This document shows positions 7,508-17,120 of a DNA stretch of 49,710 bases, piece after piece. Source of the DNA: Petralouisia muris. Lineage in GTDB: Bacteria > Bacillota > Clostridia > Lachnospirales > Lachnospiraceae. Positions within the stretch are counted from its first letter, which is position 1; the number at the start of each line of letters is the position of its first letter. Under the pieces are notes generated by a model that saw nothing but the letters and a program-made list of their open reading frames with translations, was not told where the DNA came from and did no database searches. The position numbers and the translations under genes were made by a program. The stretch lies in assembly GCF_004793545.1 (NCBI RefSeq), contig NZ_SRYA01000035.1, positions 1 to 49,710 on the forward strand, read 5' to 3'.

Positions 7508-8725
7508 ATGACAGTATATGACGAACTGGTTGCCAGAGGGCTGATTGCCCAGGTAACAGACGAAGAAGAAATCAAGGAACTGGTGAACACCGGAAAGGCT
7601 GTGTTTTATATCGGTTTTGACCCTACCGCTGACAGTCTCCATGTGGGACATTTCATGGCTCTATGCCTGATGAAGCGTCTGCAAATGGCCGGAAACAAGC
7701 CGATTGCGTTAATTGGCGGCGGCACTGCAATGATAGGGGACCCTTCCGGCCGAAGCGATATGCGCCAGATGATGACAAAAGAAACGATCCAGCACAACTG
7801 CGACTGTTTTAAAGCACAGATGAGTAAGTTTATCGACTTTTCCGAAGAAAAAGCCATAATGGTAAACAACGCAGACTGGCTGTTAGATCTGAATTACGTC
7901 GATGTACTGCGGGAAGTGGGGGCCCATTTCTCTGTAAACCGGATGCTGACGGCAGAATGCTACAAACAGCGGATGGAAAAAGGCCTGAGCTTTCTGGAAT
8001 TTAATTATATGATTATGCAGAGTTACGATTTCTACGCTTTATTCCAGAAATATGGCTGTAATATGCAGTTCGGCGGCGACGACCAATGGAGCAATATGTT
8101 AGGCGGCACCGAATTAATTCGGCGTAAACTGGGCAAGAATGCTTACGCCATGACAATTAACCTGCTTCTGAACTCCGAGGGAAAGAAAATGGGCAAAACC
8201 CAGTCCGGAGCTGTCTGGCTTGACCCGGACAAAACCTCGCCCTTTGACTTCTATCAGTACTGGCGAAACGTATCCGATGACGATGTATTGAAATGTATCC
8301 GTATGCTGACCTTCCTTCCTCTGGAAGAAATTGACAAAATGGACGCCTGGGAAGGCGCACAGTTGAATACCGCAAAAGAAATTCTGGCCTTTGAACTTAC
8401 AAACATGATACATGGAGAAGAGGAAGCCAGAAAAGCCCAGGATGCGGCCAGGGCTTTATTTTCCAGCGGCAATGCGGCAGACATGCCGGCTGTGACTTTA
8501 ACTGATGATGATTTCACGGAAGGCGCCATAGACATTCTGGGACTTCTGGTAAAATCCTCTCTTACCTCCTCCCGTTCAGAAGCCCGCCGGGCTGTGGAAC
8601 AGGGCGGCGTCTCTGTAGACGGGGAAAAAGTGACGGATATTAAAACAGTATATCCGGCAGATACATTTACAAAGGGCGTGGTACTGAAAAAAGGAAAGAA
8701 AAATTTCCGGAAGATTTTGAAATAA
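7508..8725 (+). CDS. tyrS: Tyrosyl-tRNA synthetase
   Basis: A 405-residue class I aminoacyl-tRNA synthetase that charges tRNA-Tyr in the cytoplasm. The HIGH-type signature is HVGH at residues 45-48, and the KMSKS-type loop is KMGKT at 227-231. The tyrosine-site region has YDF and QFGGDDQW. An S4-like RNA-binding domain fills about residues 340-405. The start has AGGAGG 8 nt upstream. Control by the tyrosine T-box just upstream confirms the amino acid. Confidence 0.97.
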   Translation: MTVYDELVARGLIAQVTDEEEIKELVNTGKAVFYIGFDPTADSLHVGHFMALCLMKRLQMAGNKPIALIGGGTAMIGDPSGRSDMRQMMTKETIQHNCDCFKAQMSKFIDFSEEKAIMVNNADWLLDLNYVDVLREVGAHFSVNRMLTAECYKQRMEKGLSFLEFNYMIMQSYDFYALFQKYGCNMQFGGDDQWSNMLGGTELIRRKLGKNAYAMTINLLLNSEGKKMGKTQSGAVWLDPDKTSPFDFYQYWRNVSDDDVLKCIRMLTFLPLEEIDKMDAWEGAQLNTAKEILAFELTNMIHGEEEARKAQDAARALFSSGNAADMPAVTLTDDDFTEGAIDILGLLVKSSLTSSRSEARRAVEQGGVSVDGEKVTDIKTVYPADTFTKGVVLKKGKKNFRKILK

Positions 8726-8730
8726 TAGAT

Positions 8731-8790
8731 AGATGGCATTGCCATCTGCGCCAAGCGCAGCTGCTTGCGGCATCTACTTTTTCGCACGAC
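8731..8790. repeat. GC-rich palindromic intergenic sequence
   Basis: Behind tyrS lie nested palindromes: GATGGCATTGCCATC near 8732-8746, then TGCGCCAAGCGCA just after. Such mosaics of TGCCATCTGCGCC-type sequence are, in my experience, dispersed intergenic repeats of Lachnospiraceae, but copy number cannot be checked in this window. Confidence 0.4.
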
Positions 8791-8802
8791 TGCGCATCCT
8801 CC

Positions 8803-8869
8803 AGCAGGGCCCTTCTGGCAGCCAAGCATTAAATCATATAATTTAAGGGGCTTCCAGAAGGGCCCTGCT
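8803..8869. terminator. 16-bp inverted repeat between convergent tyrS and HD-GYP gene
   Basis: AGCAGGGCCCTTCTGG (8803-8818) and its exact complement (8854-8869) enclose a 35-nt AT-rich loop with a further TAAAT/ATTTA stem. It lies between converging genes and could end both transcripts. Neither side has a good U tract, so a repeat element is an alternative. Confidence 0.5.
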
Positions 8870-8887
8870 AATCCCTGAGCATGGAAT

Positions 8888-9931
8888 TTACAGTTCTTTC
8901 ATCAATTCCCGCAGTTCTTCTTCAGCCTCCATAAAAACATCCAGCAATTGCGGCTCAAAGCTTCTGCCTCTTTCTTTTTCCATAATTTCAAAGGCCTGTT
9001 CCAAGGACATGCCCTTCTTATATTGACGTTCCGACACCAGTGCGTCAAATACATCTGCGATTGCAAGGATTCTGGCAGCAAGCGGGATATCTTCCCCTTT
9101 TAAATCATGGGGATATCCGCCGCCGCTCCATTTCTCATGATGGCACGCCGCCATATCTCTTGCAATTTCTACAAATTCTCTGTCTACGATACGATCCATA
9201 TTGTCCTGGATCAGCCTGCCGCCCTCCTCTGCATGGAGCTGGATCAATTCATATTCTTCCTTTGTCAGAGCTCCCGGTTTCTGCAGAATACGATCAGGAA
9301 CCGTAAGTTTTCCGATATCATGAAGGGGCGCTGCCTTCTGCATATAATCAATGTAAGTAGGCGTTAATATTTCTTTGTAAAGATCCTTTTCCTGCATTTT
9401 GTTTATCAGAAGATTCACATAGGCACTTGTCCGCTTCACGTGCTCTCCGGTAGTTCCATCCCGGCTTTCAATTAAATTTGCCATTGTTATAATAATATCC
9501 TGCTGCAATTGGGTAATTCTTTGTAATTGCTGCTCCACCATATGCTCCAGATTCTTCTTATATTCTTCCAGCTCCATGGTTCTTCGCACCCGCTGCAGCA
9601 TAATCGCCGGCACAAAAGGCTTGCCGATATAATCAACTGCTCCCATCTGAAAGCAGGTCTCTTCTGTTTTCTCCGTACGGTCTGCAGTCAGAAAAATTAC
9701 CGGAATCCCTTTCCAGTTCTCGCTTTCTTTCAACCTGCGCATAACCTCAATGCCGTCCATCCCCGGCATCTGGATATCCAAAAGCACCAGATCCGGTTCA
9801 TTATCCTCCAGATAAAGCAACGCATTTTCTCCGGAATTTACCGTCTCTACACTATATTCTTCTGACAAAAGATCCCGCGCAATTGCAAGATTGAGCCTGC
9901 TGTCATCTACTACTAAAATTGTTTTTTTCAT
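8888..9931 (-). CDS. Response regulator with HD-GYP phosphodiesterase domain
   Basis: A 347-residue soluble protein. Residues 1-120 are a receiver domain with phospho-acceptor Asp52 (LLDIQMPG) and Lys in GKPF. A helix (about 121-150) links it to an HD-GYP domain with HD at 204-205 (PLHDIGK), HHE at 264-266 and GYP at 272-274, followed by ADVFDALVSERQYK. HD-GYP domains hydrolyse cyclic di-GMP or related dinucleotides, so this is probably a phosphorylation-controlled phosphodiesterase. The usual HHExxDGxGYP is here HHEKWSGGGYP. There is no kinase next to it, so it is an orphan regulator. The start is preceded by GGGAAGG. Confidence 0.88.
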   Translation of the reverse strand: MKKTILVVDDSRLNLAIARDLLSEEYSVETVNSGENALLYLEDNEPDLVLLDIQMPGMDGIEVMRRLKESENWKGIPVIFLTADRTEKTEETCFQMGAVDYIGKPFVPAIMLQRVRRTMELEEYKKNLEHMVEQQLQRITQLQQDIIITMANLIESRDGTTGEHVKRTSAYVNLLINKMQEKDLYKEILTPTYIDYMQKAAPLHDIGKLTVPDRILQKPGALTKEEYELIQLHAEEGGRLIQDNMDRIVDREFVEIARDMAACHHEKWSGGGYPHDLKGEDIPLAARILAIADVFDALVSERQYKKGMSLEQAFEIMEKERGRSFEPQLLDVFMEAEEELRELMKEL

Positions 9932-10051
9932 GAAACCTTCCCTGCTGCTCTGATTATTCCTGCGGTTTTCAATAATATTTTGCCCTGACTCATCTTATGT
10001 CTGCAAAAATCCTGAAAGAACCGCCTGATTCTTCATCATAGCCTAAATCTG

Positions 10052-12208
10052 TTATATCTGGTACCAGTGTATCTCATTTTCTTTTAAGCTTAAGGAAAAA
10101 CTTTCCCCGTTTCCTTTGTAGACAATGGTTTCCTGAGGCTCATAGGTATTGTTTACCACGCAGAATTTGCCATTTGCAGGATACGCATGAACCTCTGCAT
10201 TAAAATTACTGCTGAACCATCGGTAAAGATTTCCTTCCTCGTGGGCGCTCCACAGAATCGAACGGTACAGCATTCGGCTGTTTTCAAAGCTGTAAGGCAG
10301 ACCGCTGATATAAACCGCCCGGCCCTTTCCGAATTCATTGACCGCAAGCTGGACTTCCTTTTCCTTTTCCACAAGAATCCGCGTTCCTTCTAAAGCATAG
10401 ATATTCTTCTGGCCTTCTCCAAAGTCAATTTCCCCTTTGCAGTCCTCAGTGATAAAATGATCGTGGCTATCCCAGTTGTATTTATCGTAGCCCAGGGTAA
10501 AGCCCCGCTCTTCTTCCACCCCAAACACGCTGGCAAGCTGGAAAAACCGCCCGTTTGCCTGATGTCCGCTGGGTTCCCCCACTCCGATAACGCCGCCGCC
10601 CTCGTATACAAATTTCTTTACGGCCGTAACGATGGCCTCATCACACCACCATTCTCCGCCGGTATGGGCAGTGTCTGCACCGCCTACGTTGAGCAAAACA
10701 TCAATGTCATTTAGGATAAAAGGATCTTTTTTGATATCTTCAAAACTAATAAAAGATACATCAAAAGGCGCACCGGATAAGGCTTCAATAACTCCTGCAT
10801 AAGAATAATTCTGTTTCTGGTACAGGGCGTGGTGAACCATATGGCAGCCCCAGGCGCGCATCTTGCCCCAACAGTTCAAAACGGCAACCTTTTTCACACA
10901 ATAGGGCACGCAGCCCTTTACATTCTCATACAACACCCGGAACTCCTCACAGACACTCTCTACATAATCCACAAATTCCGGAAAATCCAAAGCCAGCTTC
11001 AGATAGCCGCCATAACCGATACGGTCAATGGGCTTTCTTAAAATCGCCCGCCTTGCCGTTACCCAGTTGACCTTCGCTTCCTTTACCGGATCGCCGCCCT
11101 CGCAGAAGGTATCCGGAAAAAAATAAGGCAGTAAACGTCCTTCTGTATATTTCACCCCCTCAATATCACTGATCAATCGCAGCGTAGAACCGTTTCCCAC
11201 ACTTCCCACTACGGCATCCAGTCCGATGGAGGCAAATTCCTCCAAAAAAGGCTCTGTGCCAATCCAGTGATCTCCTAAAAACATCATGGCTTCCTTGCCG
11301 CATTCATGGGTGATATCTACCATTTCTCTGGCAATCTTCGACACCTCTCTGCGCTGAAACGCCTGGAAATCCCTGAATTCCCTGGTGGGAATCCGGTATT
11401 GCCCATTGTAATAGCCCTGATCAATAATATACTCAGGCCGGAATTTATATCCGCATTCCCGCTCAAACTGTTCCAGAATATAAGGGCTGACAGAAGCAGA
11501 ATATCCGTACCAGTCCACGTATTTTTCCCTGGCCAGCTCATCAAAAATCAATGTAAACTGGTGGAAAAACGTGGTAAAACGCAGTACATTCACATAAGGG
11601 TGCTCTTCGATAAATTTCCGCAGCCGCTTCATGGTAAATTCATGGGTTTTCGGCTGGCGCACATCAAAAGTAATCTGATGCTCCACGTCCTTCCAGCCGT
11701 TGGTTACCGCATTATACATATGCACCGGGTCCCAGATAATATACGCCAGGAAGCTTACCGTATAATCATGAAAAGGAATGGACAAAACGGTAACTTCTCC
11801 TGTGCTTTCTTCATAGCTCCACTTCTCTGTTGACACAATCTGGCCGGTTGTACGGTCTATTACCTCCCACCAGCGCGTAATATCGTCCCGGCTGTTGGGC
11901 TTTAACATATCAGGATACAGGCCTTTCATCAAAGGTATGCGAAGCACATCCGTTTCTGACATATAAAAGGGGGTCATCACATACATCTGCTGAATTTCTT
12001 CCGGGTGGGCCTTTGCCCAGCCGTTATCTTTTCTGGTGGTGTAATACGTGGAATATATTTTACCATCCACATTTTGAAGCTCCCTGGGAAAATCCGTCCC
12101 GTCACAGTCGCGGACTGCGTCTGCGCCCCATTTTTCCATCAATTCCAGAGTCTGGGGAATTACATCTAAATCTGTGGGTATGGTTACCCGGCCTTTTGTG
12201 CTGCTCAT
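10052..12208 (-). CDS. GH112 beta-galactoside phosphorylase (galacto-/lacto-N-biose or galactosyl-rhamnose type)
   Basis: A 718-residue cytoplasmic enzyme of family GH112, which phosphorolyses a beta-galactosyl disaccharide to galactose 1-phosphate plus free sugar. Family features seen are an N-terminal GRVTIPTDLD, then WGADAVRDCDGTD, TTRKDN and the conserved GDHWIGTEP stretch (around residue 310) that in this family contains the catalytic acid region. A Rossmann-like and a beta domain follow. No signal peptide, as expected. The start at 12208 has GGAGG 5 nt upstream; a longer frame to 12277 has none. The acceptor specificity (N-acetylhexosamine or L-rhamnose) cannot be decided by eye; the rhamnose operon in this window makes the latter worth testing. 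It is last in a row of four genes after the macrodomain gene. Confidence 0.85.
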   Translation of the reverse strand: MSSTKGRVTIPTDLDVIPQTLELMEKWGADAVRDCDGTDFPRELQNVDGKIYSTYYTTRKDNGWAKAHPEEIQQMYVMTPFYMSETDVLRIPLMKGLYPDMLKPNSRDDITRWWEVIDRTTGQIVSTEKWSYEESTGEVTVLSIPFHDYTVSFLAYIIWDPVHMYNAVTNGWKDVEHQITFDVRQPKTHEFTMKRLRKFIEEHPYVNVLRFTTFFHQFTLIFDELAREKYVDWYGYSASVSPYILEQFERECGYKFRPEYIIDQGYYNGQYRIPTREFRDFQAFQRREVSKIAREMVDITHECGKEAMMFLGDHWIGTEPFLEEFASIGLDAVVGSVGNGSTLRLISDIEGVKYTEGRLLPYFFPDTFCEGGDPVKEAKVNWVTARRAILRKPIDRIGYGGYLKLALDFPEFVDYVESVCEEFRVLYENVKGCVPYCVKKVAVLNCWGKMRAWGCHMVHHALYQKQNYSYAGVIEALSGAPFDVSFISFEDIKKDPFILNDIDVLLNVGGADTAHTGGEWWCDEAIVTAVKKFVYEGGGVIGVGEPSGHQANGRFFQLASVFGVEEERGFTLGYDKYNWDSHDHFITEDCKGEIDFGEGQKNIYALEGTRILVEKEKEVQLAVNEFGKGRAVYISGLPYSFENSRMLYRSILWSAHEEGNLYRWFSSNFNAEVHAYPANGKFCVVNNTYEPQETIVYKGNGESFSLSLKENEIHWYQI

Positions 12209-12227
12209 AAAAACCTCCGTTCTGCCG

Positions 12228-13007
12228 CTATTCCAGAATATTACGGTAGATTTTATAATCCTCTTCCTGGAATACATTAAATATTACTTTTTCTATTTGG
12301 GAATCTGTATTTAAAAATTCCTGTACCGTTTCCACCGCAAGCTCCGCCGCCTGGTCATGGGGGAAATGATATTCCCCTGTGGATATACAGCAAAAAGCCA
12401 CGCTTTTTAAACCTTTTTCCGCCGCAAGCTCCAGACAGGAGCGGTAACAGCTTTTTAACTGAGTGCAGTGGGTTTCTTTCAGACTGCCGGAAACAATGGG
12501 ACCAACAGTATGCAGAACATAGCTGCAGGGCAGATTAAAGGCCGGCGTAATTTTGGCGCAGCCTGTAGGCTCCTCATGGCCCTGTTCTTTCATAATCTTA
12601 TCGCAGGCCAGACGAAGCTGAATGCCGCTTGCGCTGTGGATCGCATTGTCAATACATCCGTGACAAGGCACATAGCAGCCCCGCAACGCACTGTTGGCCG
12701 CATTAACTATGGCATCTGCCTTGAGAATCGTAATATCCCCTTTCCAGAGCGCAAGGCGTCTGTCCAGCCGGGATACCGGCAAATCTTCACAATTTACAAT
12801 GCCTTTTTCTTCTGCTTCTTCCCTTAAATACTGATCCTGCACCTGCTGGAATTCCTCGCTGATGGGGAGAGGCTCACGAATGTTCATAAGGCTTCGAAGC
12901 ATCCGTTTCTGTTTTCCTGTGTCAGAGGGAATTTTCATCCCTCTATACTGGGATGATTCTGACAATAACTCCTGAATCAAAAATACTAATTTCTCGTTGT
13001 GTGTCAT
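12228..13007 (-). CDS. Macrodomain protein, probable protein-ADP-ribose hydrolase
   Basis: A 259-residue protein. A helical N-terminal region of about 80 residues precedes a macrodomain (about residues 85-250). The domain has the ADP-ribose motif VNAANSAL and the Cys/His pattern GCYVPCHGCIDNAIHSASG, which marks the zinc-containing macrodomain subgroup, and later HTVGP and CCISTGEYHFP. Members remove ADP-ribose from proteins. In several Firmicutes and fungi this subgroup sits beside a sirtuin (SirTM); here no sirtuin, GcvH-L or LplA gene is adjacent. AGGAGG precedes the start. It is 26 nt after the upstream gene and 19 nt before the GH112 gene. Confidence 0.88.
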   Translation of the reverse strand: MTHNEKLVFLIQELLSESSQYRGMKIPSDTGKQKRMLRSLMNIREPLPISEEFQQVQDQYLREEAEEKGIVNCEDLPVSRLDRRLALWKGDITILKADAIVNAANSALRGCYVPCHGCIDNAIHSASGIQLRLACDKIMKEQGHEEPTGCAKITPAFNLPCSYVLHTVGPIVSGSLKETHCTQLKSCYRSCLELAAEKGLKSVAFCCISTGEYHFPHDQAAELAVETVQEFLNTDSQIEKVIFNVFQEEDYKIYRNILE

Positions 13008-13033
13008 TTCCGGGAACCTCCTGTACTAAAACT

Positions 13034-14713
13034 TTATTCATCCTCCCAGTCTTCTTCCCAGTTCGGATACTGCTCCGGTGATTTTCCTTTGCTCTTAAGG
13101 ATCATCGGCACTGGGGTATCTTCTTCCACAACCTTAAGAACCTTGCACTGAAACGTCCATTCATCTCCAAAATCAAAAAGGTACAAAAATTTCTTTCCTT
13201 TGCACAAACCCGCCTGATCCAGGGTGCATTTTCCTGCAGAACGATAGCCGTCGTCTGCTCCCGGGGAATAATAACAGTCCCAGTCGCTCCAACGTTTGTT
13301 ATCCATAAAAAATCCATAGGCATGATCGTCGTCAAATTGAAAAGCATCCTGAATTGCGTTGTGAAGCTCCTGCAAAGTACTGTTACCGGAAATCTGAATA
13401 TGACGGTAACACCCTGCATACACAGAAACGCTGAGCACATAGGACAGATTCGATTTCCTTTCTACCATTTTAAAGTCTGATTTCTTCAGGCCGCCCTGCT
13501 TCTTTCCGGAGTGGAGAAGTTCTTCCATCTTTCCTGCCACTTCCTCCGGCAGCAATCCCAACTGCAAGATCTTTTCCAGCTCTCCCGTCAATTCCGGCGG
13601 AAAATCATCCAGATCTATTCCTTCTTCTTCCATCAGAACACTCAGGAAATCCAGCATTTCTCCCACCTGTTCTTCCTCGCTCATAGAAAATCTTCTGAAA
13701 AATTCTTCTTCCACCTTATCCAAAACCGGAAGCTCTTCTTCGATACTGACAGGAATCTTCAGCTTGCTGCAGAAAATTTCTACAAAGTCACGTGTTCGTT
13801 CATCCCGCACTTTCATCTTCTTGGGACATAACTTTTCCCGCAAAAGAGCGTCAATAAAATTATTCAAAAGCTCTTCCGGATTCTGACGATAGCTTCCTAC
13901 CGGATCTACCGGCAAAATATAATCTTTATCTGAATTTACCGCCATAAAAACCATAGGAAAATAAGGAGTTTCCTCCGGATGATTCCGTACAGGCTCTGTA
14001 TATTGGATGATTTCGCATTCCCAGGTATCTGCTTTTTTTATTTTCTTTAACGCCGCCACGCCGATTTCATTACAGCTTAAAGGCTTGGGCCAGGAAACCG
14101 GCTTTGCTTCCGGCAGTTTCGTCCGCTTCAATACATATTCTCCGTTCTGCCGTTCCAGCATGGGAATCTCCTGTACGCCGGCATCAATTCTTTTCAATCC
14201 AAGTTCTGAGGGCATTTTCCCCTCTAAAAGCTGCGCCATCTTAATTGCCGCTTCCAACGCTTCACACAAATCCTCCTGCTCTTTTTCCCCAGACAGGGTC
14301 CAGGGATAAAAGCCGGGCTCATATTTTATAAAATGAGGATATGCATTCTTGCCGGATATCCGGAGCCCATGGGCGCGGGCATACGCTTTCGCCTCCTCCC
14401 GCTCCTCCTCAGACAAATCATCTTTCCCCTCAAACGCACATTGCAGGCAGTTTTGATTGACCACTCTTTCCTGAAACTCAAAGGGAGACATGTAAAATTC
14501 ATGGGCATTCATCAGACTCCACAGACTGTTCAGCGCTTCCTCTCCCACATATAATCCAAGAGCGCAATGTTCTCCTAAACACCCCATAATACTGATATAC
14601 CCAATTCTGCCATCGGAAAGCTTTACCGCAAACAATTCCGAATCCCATATAATCTTCCATAATTTTGTTTTCTTATATTCAAATGCCAATGCATACAATT
14701 TTTCTGAAATCAT
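13034..14713 (-). CDS. Protein with C-terminal plasmid pRiA4b ORF-3-like domain
   Basis: A 559-residue soluble protein of unknown function. About the last 150 residues match the pRiA4b ORF-3/IS1096 TnpR-like fold: LSVSVYAGCYRHIQISGNST, then LHNAIQDAFQFDDDHAYGF, a YYSPG segment, and FLYLFDFGDEWTF. The first 330 or so residues form a separate mixed region I cannot name; a very acidic Glu-rich helix block (about 335-400) joins them. The ribosome site is weak (GGTG 4 nt before ATG). It is 21 nt downstream of trpB and 26 nt upstream of the macrodomain gene, so probably cotranscribed. These proteins are scattered widely and not tied to transposons when chromosomal. Confidence 0.75.
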   Translation of the reverse strand: MISEKLYALAFEYKKTKLWKIIWDSELFAVKLSDGRIGYISIMGCLGEHCALGLYVGEEALNSLWSLMNAHEFYMSPFEFQERVVNQNCLQCAFEGKDDLSEEEREEAKAYARAHGLRISGKNAYPHFIKYEPGFYPWTLSGEKEQEDLCEALEAAIKMAQLLEGKMPSELGLKRIDAGVQEIPMLERQNGEYVLKRTKLPEAKPVSWPKPLSCNEIGVAALKKIKKADTWECEIIQYTEPVRNHPEETPYFPMVFMAVNSDKDYILPVDPVGSYRQNPEELLNNFIDALLREKLCPKKMKVRDERTRDFVEIFCSKLKIPVSIEEELPVLDKVEEEFFRRFSMSEEEQVGEMLDFLSVLMEEEGIDLDDFPPELTGELEKILQLGLLPEEVAGKMEELLHSGKKQGGLKKSDFKMVERKSNLSYVLSVSVYAGCYRHIQISGNSTLQELHNAIQDAFQFDDDHAYGFFMDNKRWSDWDCYYSPGADDGYRSAGKCTLDQAGLCKGKKFLYLFDFGDEWTFQCKVLKVVEEDTPVPMILKSKGKSPEQYPNWEEDWEDE

Positions 14714-14734
14714 ATTTCACCGCCGTTTCTCTTC

Positions 14735-15949
14735 CTACAGAAATTGTTCTCCGTATCCGTAATGCTCCACTACATAATCAATATCTTTATCTCCTCTGCC
14801 GCTTAAGCATACCAGTATGGAGCCCTGTCCCATTTCTTTTGCTTTCTTCATGGCATAGGCAACAGCGTGAGAACTTTCAATGGCAGGTATAATTCCTTCA
14901 TAACGGGACAATTTGAAAAATGCTTCCATAGCTTCCTCATCCCCTACCGTCTCATATTGAATTCTGCCCATATCGTGCAAAAACGCATGCTCCGGGCCAA
15001 CGGAAGGATAATCAAGGCCGCTGGCTATGGAATATACCGGAGCCGGTTCTCCCTGCTCATCTTTGAGCATAATACTTTCAAAGCCATGCATTACGCCTTT
15101 CTCTCCAAATTTCATAGACGCCGCATGATCTCCCAGCTTTTCTCCCCGGCCCAGGGGCTCTACCCCTACAATATCTACCGGATCATTCAAAAACGGAATA
15201 AACATTCCAATGGAGTTGCTTCCTCCTCCCACACAGGCGCATACCACTTCCGGATCAATTCCCATCATTTCATGGAATTGATCTCTTGCCTCATATCCTA
15301 CTACGGACTGAAAATCACGCACCATCAGCGGAAAAGGATGGGGCCCCAAGGCAGAACCGATACAGTAAATCGAATCCTTATAATTTCTGGCATAGGATTC
15401 GAATGCGGAATCCACCGCCTCCTTCAAGGTTTTTAATCCATGGCTCACCGGCACTACTTTAGCTCCTAATATTTTCATCCGGGTTACATTGGGAGCCTGC
15501 TTTGCGATATCCACCTCTCCCATATGAATCTCACATTCCAATCCGAAATAAGCGGCTGCTGTTGCAAGAGCCACTCCGTGCTGTCCTGCGCCTGTCTCTG
15601 CAATCAGTCTTTTTTTGCCCATAAATTTGGCCAGGAGCCCTTCTCCCATACAGTGATTCAGTTTATGGGCCCCTGTGTGGTTCAAATCTTCTCTCTTCAA
15701 ATAAATCTGACAGTTTCCAATTTGCCTGGAAAGCCGTTCACAGTGATATACCGGAGTGGGCCTTCCCTGAAATTCCCGCCGTATTCTCCGCAATTCGTGA
15801 ATAAACTGGGAAGAATGGCAAATTGTCTGATAAGCCTCTGTAATTTCTTCAAAAGCCGGCAGCAGCTCCTCAGAAAGATAAGCGCCTCCGTATTCTCCAA
15901 AACGACCTTCCCTGTCAGGATAATTTCTTAAATATGTTCTGTAGTCCAT
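14735..15949 (-). CDS. trpB: Tryptophan synthase beta subunit, stand-alone
   Basis: A 404-residue PLP enzyme that joins indole and serine to make tryptophan. The TrpB1-type N-terminus [20 protein letters not shown] is present, the PLP lysine is Lys96 in HKLNH, GAGQHG binds the substrate carboxylate, the phosphate loop is GGGSNS, and the C-terminus carries [16 protein letters not shown] precedes the start. No trpA or any other trp gene is present, and the following gene is unrelated, so it probably works on free indole (for example from neighbours in the gut) rather than on channelled indole. The HKLNH variant differs from the more usual HKxNN. Confidence 0.92.
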   Translation of the reverse strand: MDYRTYLRNYPDREGRFGEYGGAYLSEELLPAFEEITEAYQTICHSSQFIHELRRIRREFQGRPTPVYHCERLSRQIGNCQIYLKREDLNHTGAHKLNHCMGEGLLAKFMGKKRLIAETGAGQHGVALATAAAYFGLECEIHMGEVDIAKQAPNVTRMKILGAKVVPVSHGLKTLKEAVDSAFESYARNYKDSIYCIGSALGPHPFPLMVRDFQSVVGYEARDQFHEMMGIDPEVVCACVGGGSNSIGMFIPFLNDPVDIVGVEPLGRGEKLGDHAASMKFGEKGVMHGFESIMLKDEQGEPAPVYSIASGLDYPSVGPEHAFLHDMGRIQYETVGDEEAMEAFFKLSRYEGIIPAIESSHAVAYAMKKAKEMGQGSILVCLSGRGDKDIDYVVEHYGYGEQFL

Positions 15950-16090
15950 TGATATTCTCCTTTATTCTATGGCGCAGGTCTTTTGCCCCACTATGTCATA
16001 TTCATCCGCTGCCTGATTACAGGCAAAATGTGACGGCCATTTATTTTCCCTATCATATCATATTTTTTCTAATTATGATACCGATTCTAG

Positions 16091-16129
16091 AAAAAAGCCC
16101 GGGAATCGAAAAAAATACGACTCCCGGGC
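16091..16129 (-). terminator. Terminator of the PocR/chemoreceptor-like gene
   Basis: Minus-strand RNA forms GCCCGGGA paired with TCCCGGGC (16097-16129, further pairs GTCG/CGAT), followed by TTTTTT (16091-16096). It lies 15 nt after the stop codon. Confidence 0.88.
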
Positions 16130-16143
16130 CATGGCGGATATAT

Positions 16144-16956
16144 TTACGAATTATCGGTATTGTCTTCTTCCATATTTCGATTGAATTCCTCATTGATTTT
16201 CTTCAGAGAATCATCAATTTCTCCTGCTTTCGCAATAATTGCGGAATATTTCTCTGTAGCCATAGAGGACAATTTGCCCATCTCTCCCGCTACAATGTTG
16301 AATCCTCTTCCGGCTTCCCCGGCTCTTGCCGCTTCTATGGAAGCGTTCAGCGCAAGAATATTCTGCTTCCTGGAAACCTTCGTCAAATCCTGCACCATGC
16401 TTTCAATCTGTTCCACATTCTTAGTGGTTATATCAATTTCCTGATCGATCGTACCAATCTTATTCTTCTCCCGATAACGGGTACATTCGGAATTCACCAG
16501 CATATTAATCATCTCTTCCATTAAACTAGCTGATGCGCGGATAGATTCTTCAGTCTTGATGGGAACTTCCTTCAACGCTTCAATATATTCATCCGGGTCT
16601 ACGCCGATCTCTTCCGCAACCTTGCGGAACTTGTCAAAGTCAGGCGGCGCTGGAAGCACCTGTCCGCCAAGGATCGTACCCAGCTTCTCCCCCTCCACTA
16701 CAATGTCCGCTGCAAAATCCATCAATCCTGCGTGACAGAAATAAGTGCCCACGCCTTCCATATCGCATTTCTGACATCGCTTTAACCCAATTTCGCTTCC
16801 TCTTGTATATTTCATACAGAAATCCAGGAAATTACTGACCTCCGTTACATGCCTGCCTTCCATATCAATAATGCTGACAGCCACCCCCGTTGCCGTCGAA
16901 AATAAATCCTGAAGCCTCTGTAGCTTCTCTTTGTCAATTAAATCCAATATTTCCAT
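16144..16956 (-). CDS. Soluble PocR sensor fused to a short chemoreceptor signalling domain
   Basis: A 270-residue protein without membrane segments. Residues 1-170 match the PocR ligand-binding domain ([60 protein letters not shown]); its cysteines may bind metal or sense redox or small molecules. Residues 175-250 carry a methyl-accepting-type hairpin tip, [20 protein letters not shown], but the coiled coil is very short. It could signal to CheA/CheW or act as a small cytoplasmic sensor. AAGGAGAAG precedes the start. It has its own promoter (TTGTTT, 17 nt, TATAAT at 17075-17103) and terminator, so it is a single-gene unit. Confidence 0.85.
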   Translation of the reverse strand: MEILDLIDKEKLQRLQDLFSTATGVAVSIIDMEGRHVTEVSNFLDFCMKYTRGSEIGLKRCQKCDMEGVGTYFCHAGLMDFAADIVVEGEKLGTILGGQVLPAPPDFDKFRKVAEEIGVDPDEYIEALKEVPIKTEESIRASASLMEEMINMLVNSECTRYREKNKIGTIDQEIDITTKNVEQIESMVQDLTKVSRKQNILALNASIEAARAGEAGRGFNIVAGEMGKLSSMATEKYSAIIAKAGEIDDSLKKINEEFNRNMEEDNTDNS

Positions 16957-17074
16957 TGCTTTCTTCTCCTTTTCCCCGGCGACTTAAGTAAATCTTTTCA
17001 TTGCAGGCCTGTCCCTATGCTTGTGGCGCGCCTGTCTCCTGTCATATAAAAACCGCACTGTAATATCTGTAGAC

Positions 17075-17103
17075 ATTATAGCACGGTTTATCCTATAAAA
17101 CAA
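17075..17103 (-). promoter_or_regulatory. Promoter of the PocR/chemoreceptor-like gene
   Basis: On the minus strand TTGTTT (17098-17103), 17 nt, TATAAT (17075-17080). The leader to the ATG is about 110 nt; I recognise no riboswitch in it. Confidence 0.55.
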
Positions 17104-17120
17104 CAAAATTTGCTTTTTAT

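Noticed and set aside
9962-10024. Terminator for the GH112 gene formed by GCGGTT/AACCGC
   Set aside because: The loop exceeds 50 nt, the stem is only 6 bp and no U tract follows.
16957-17070. Cyclic di-GMP riboswitch in the leader of the PocR gene
   Set aside because: A few GC-rich repeats (GACAGG) are present, but the conserved core of either c-di-GMP riboswitch class is not.
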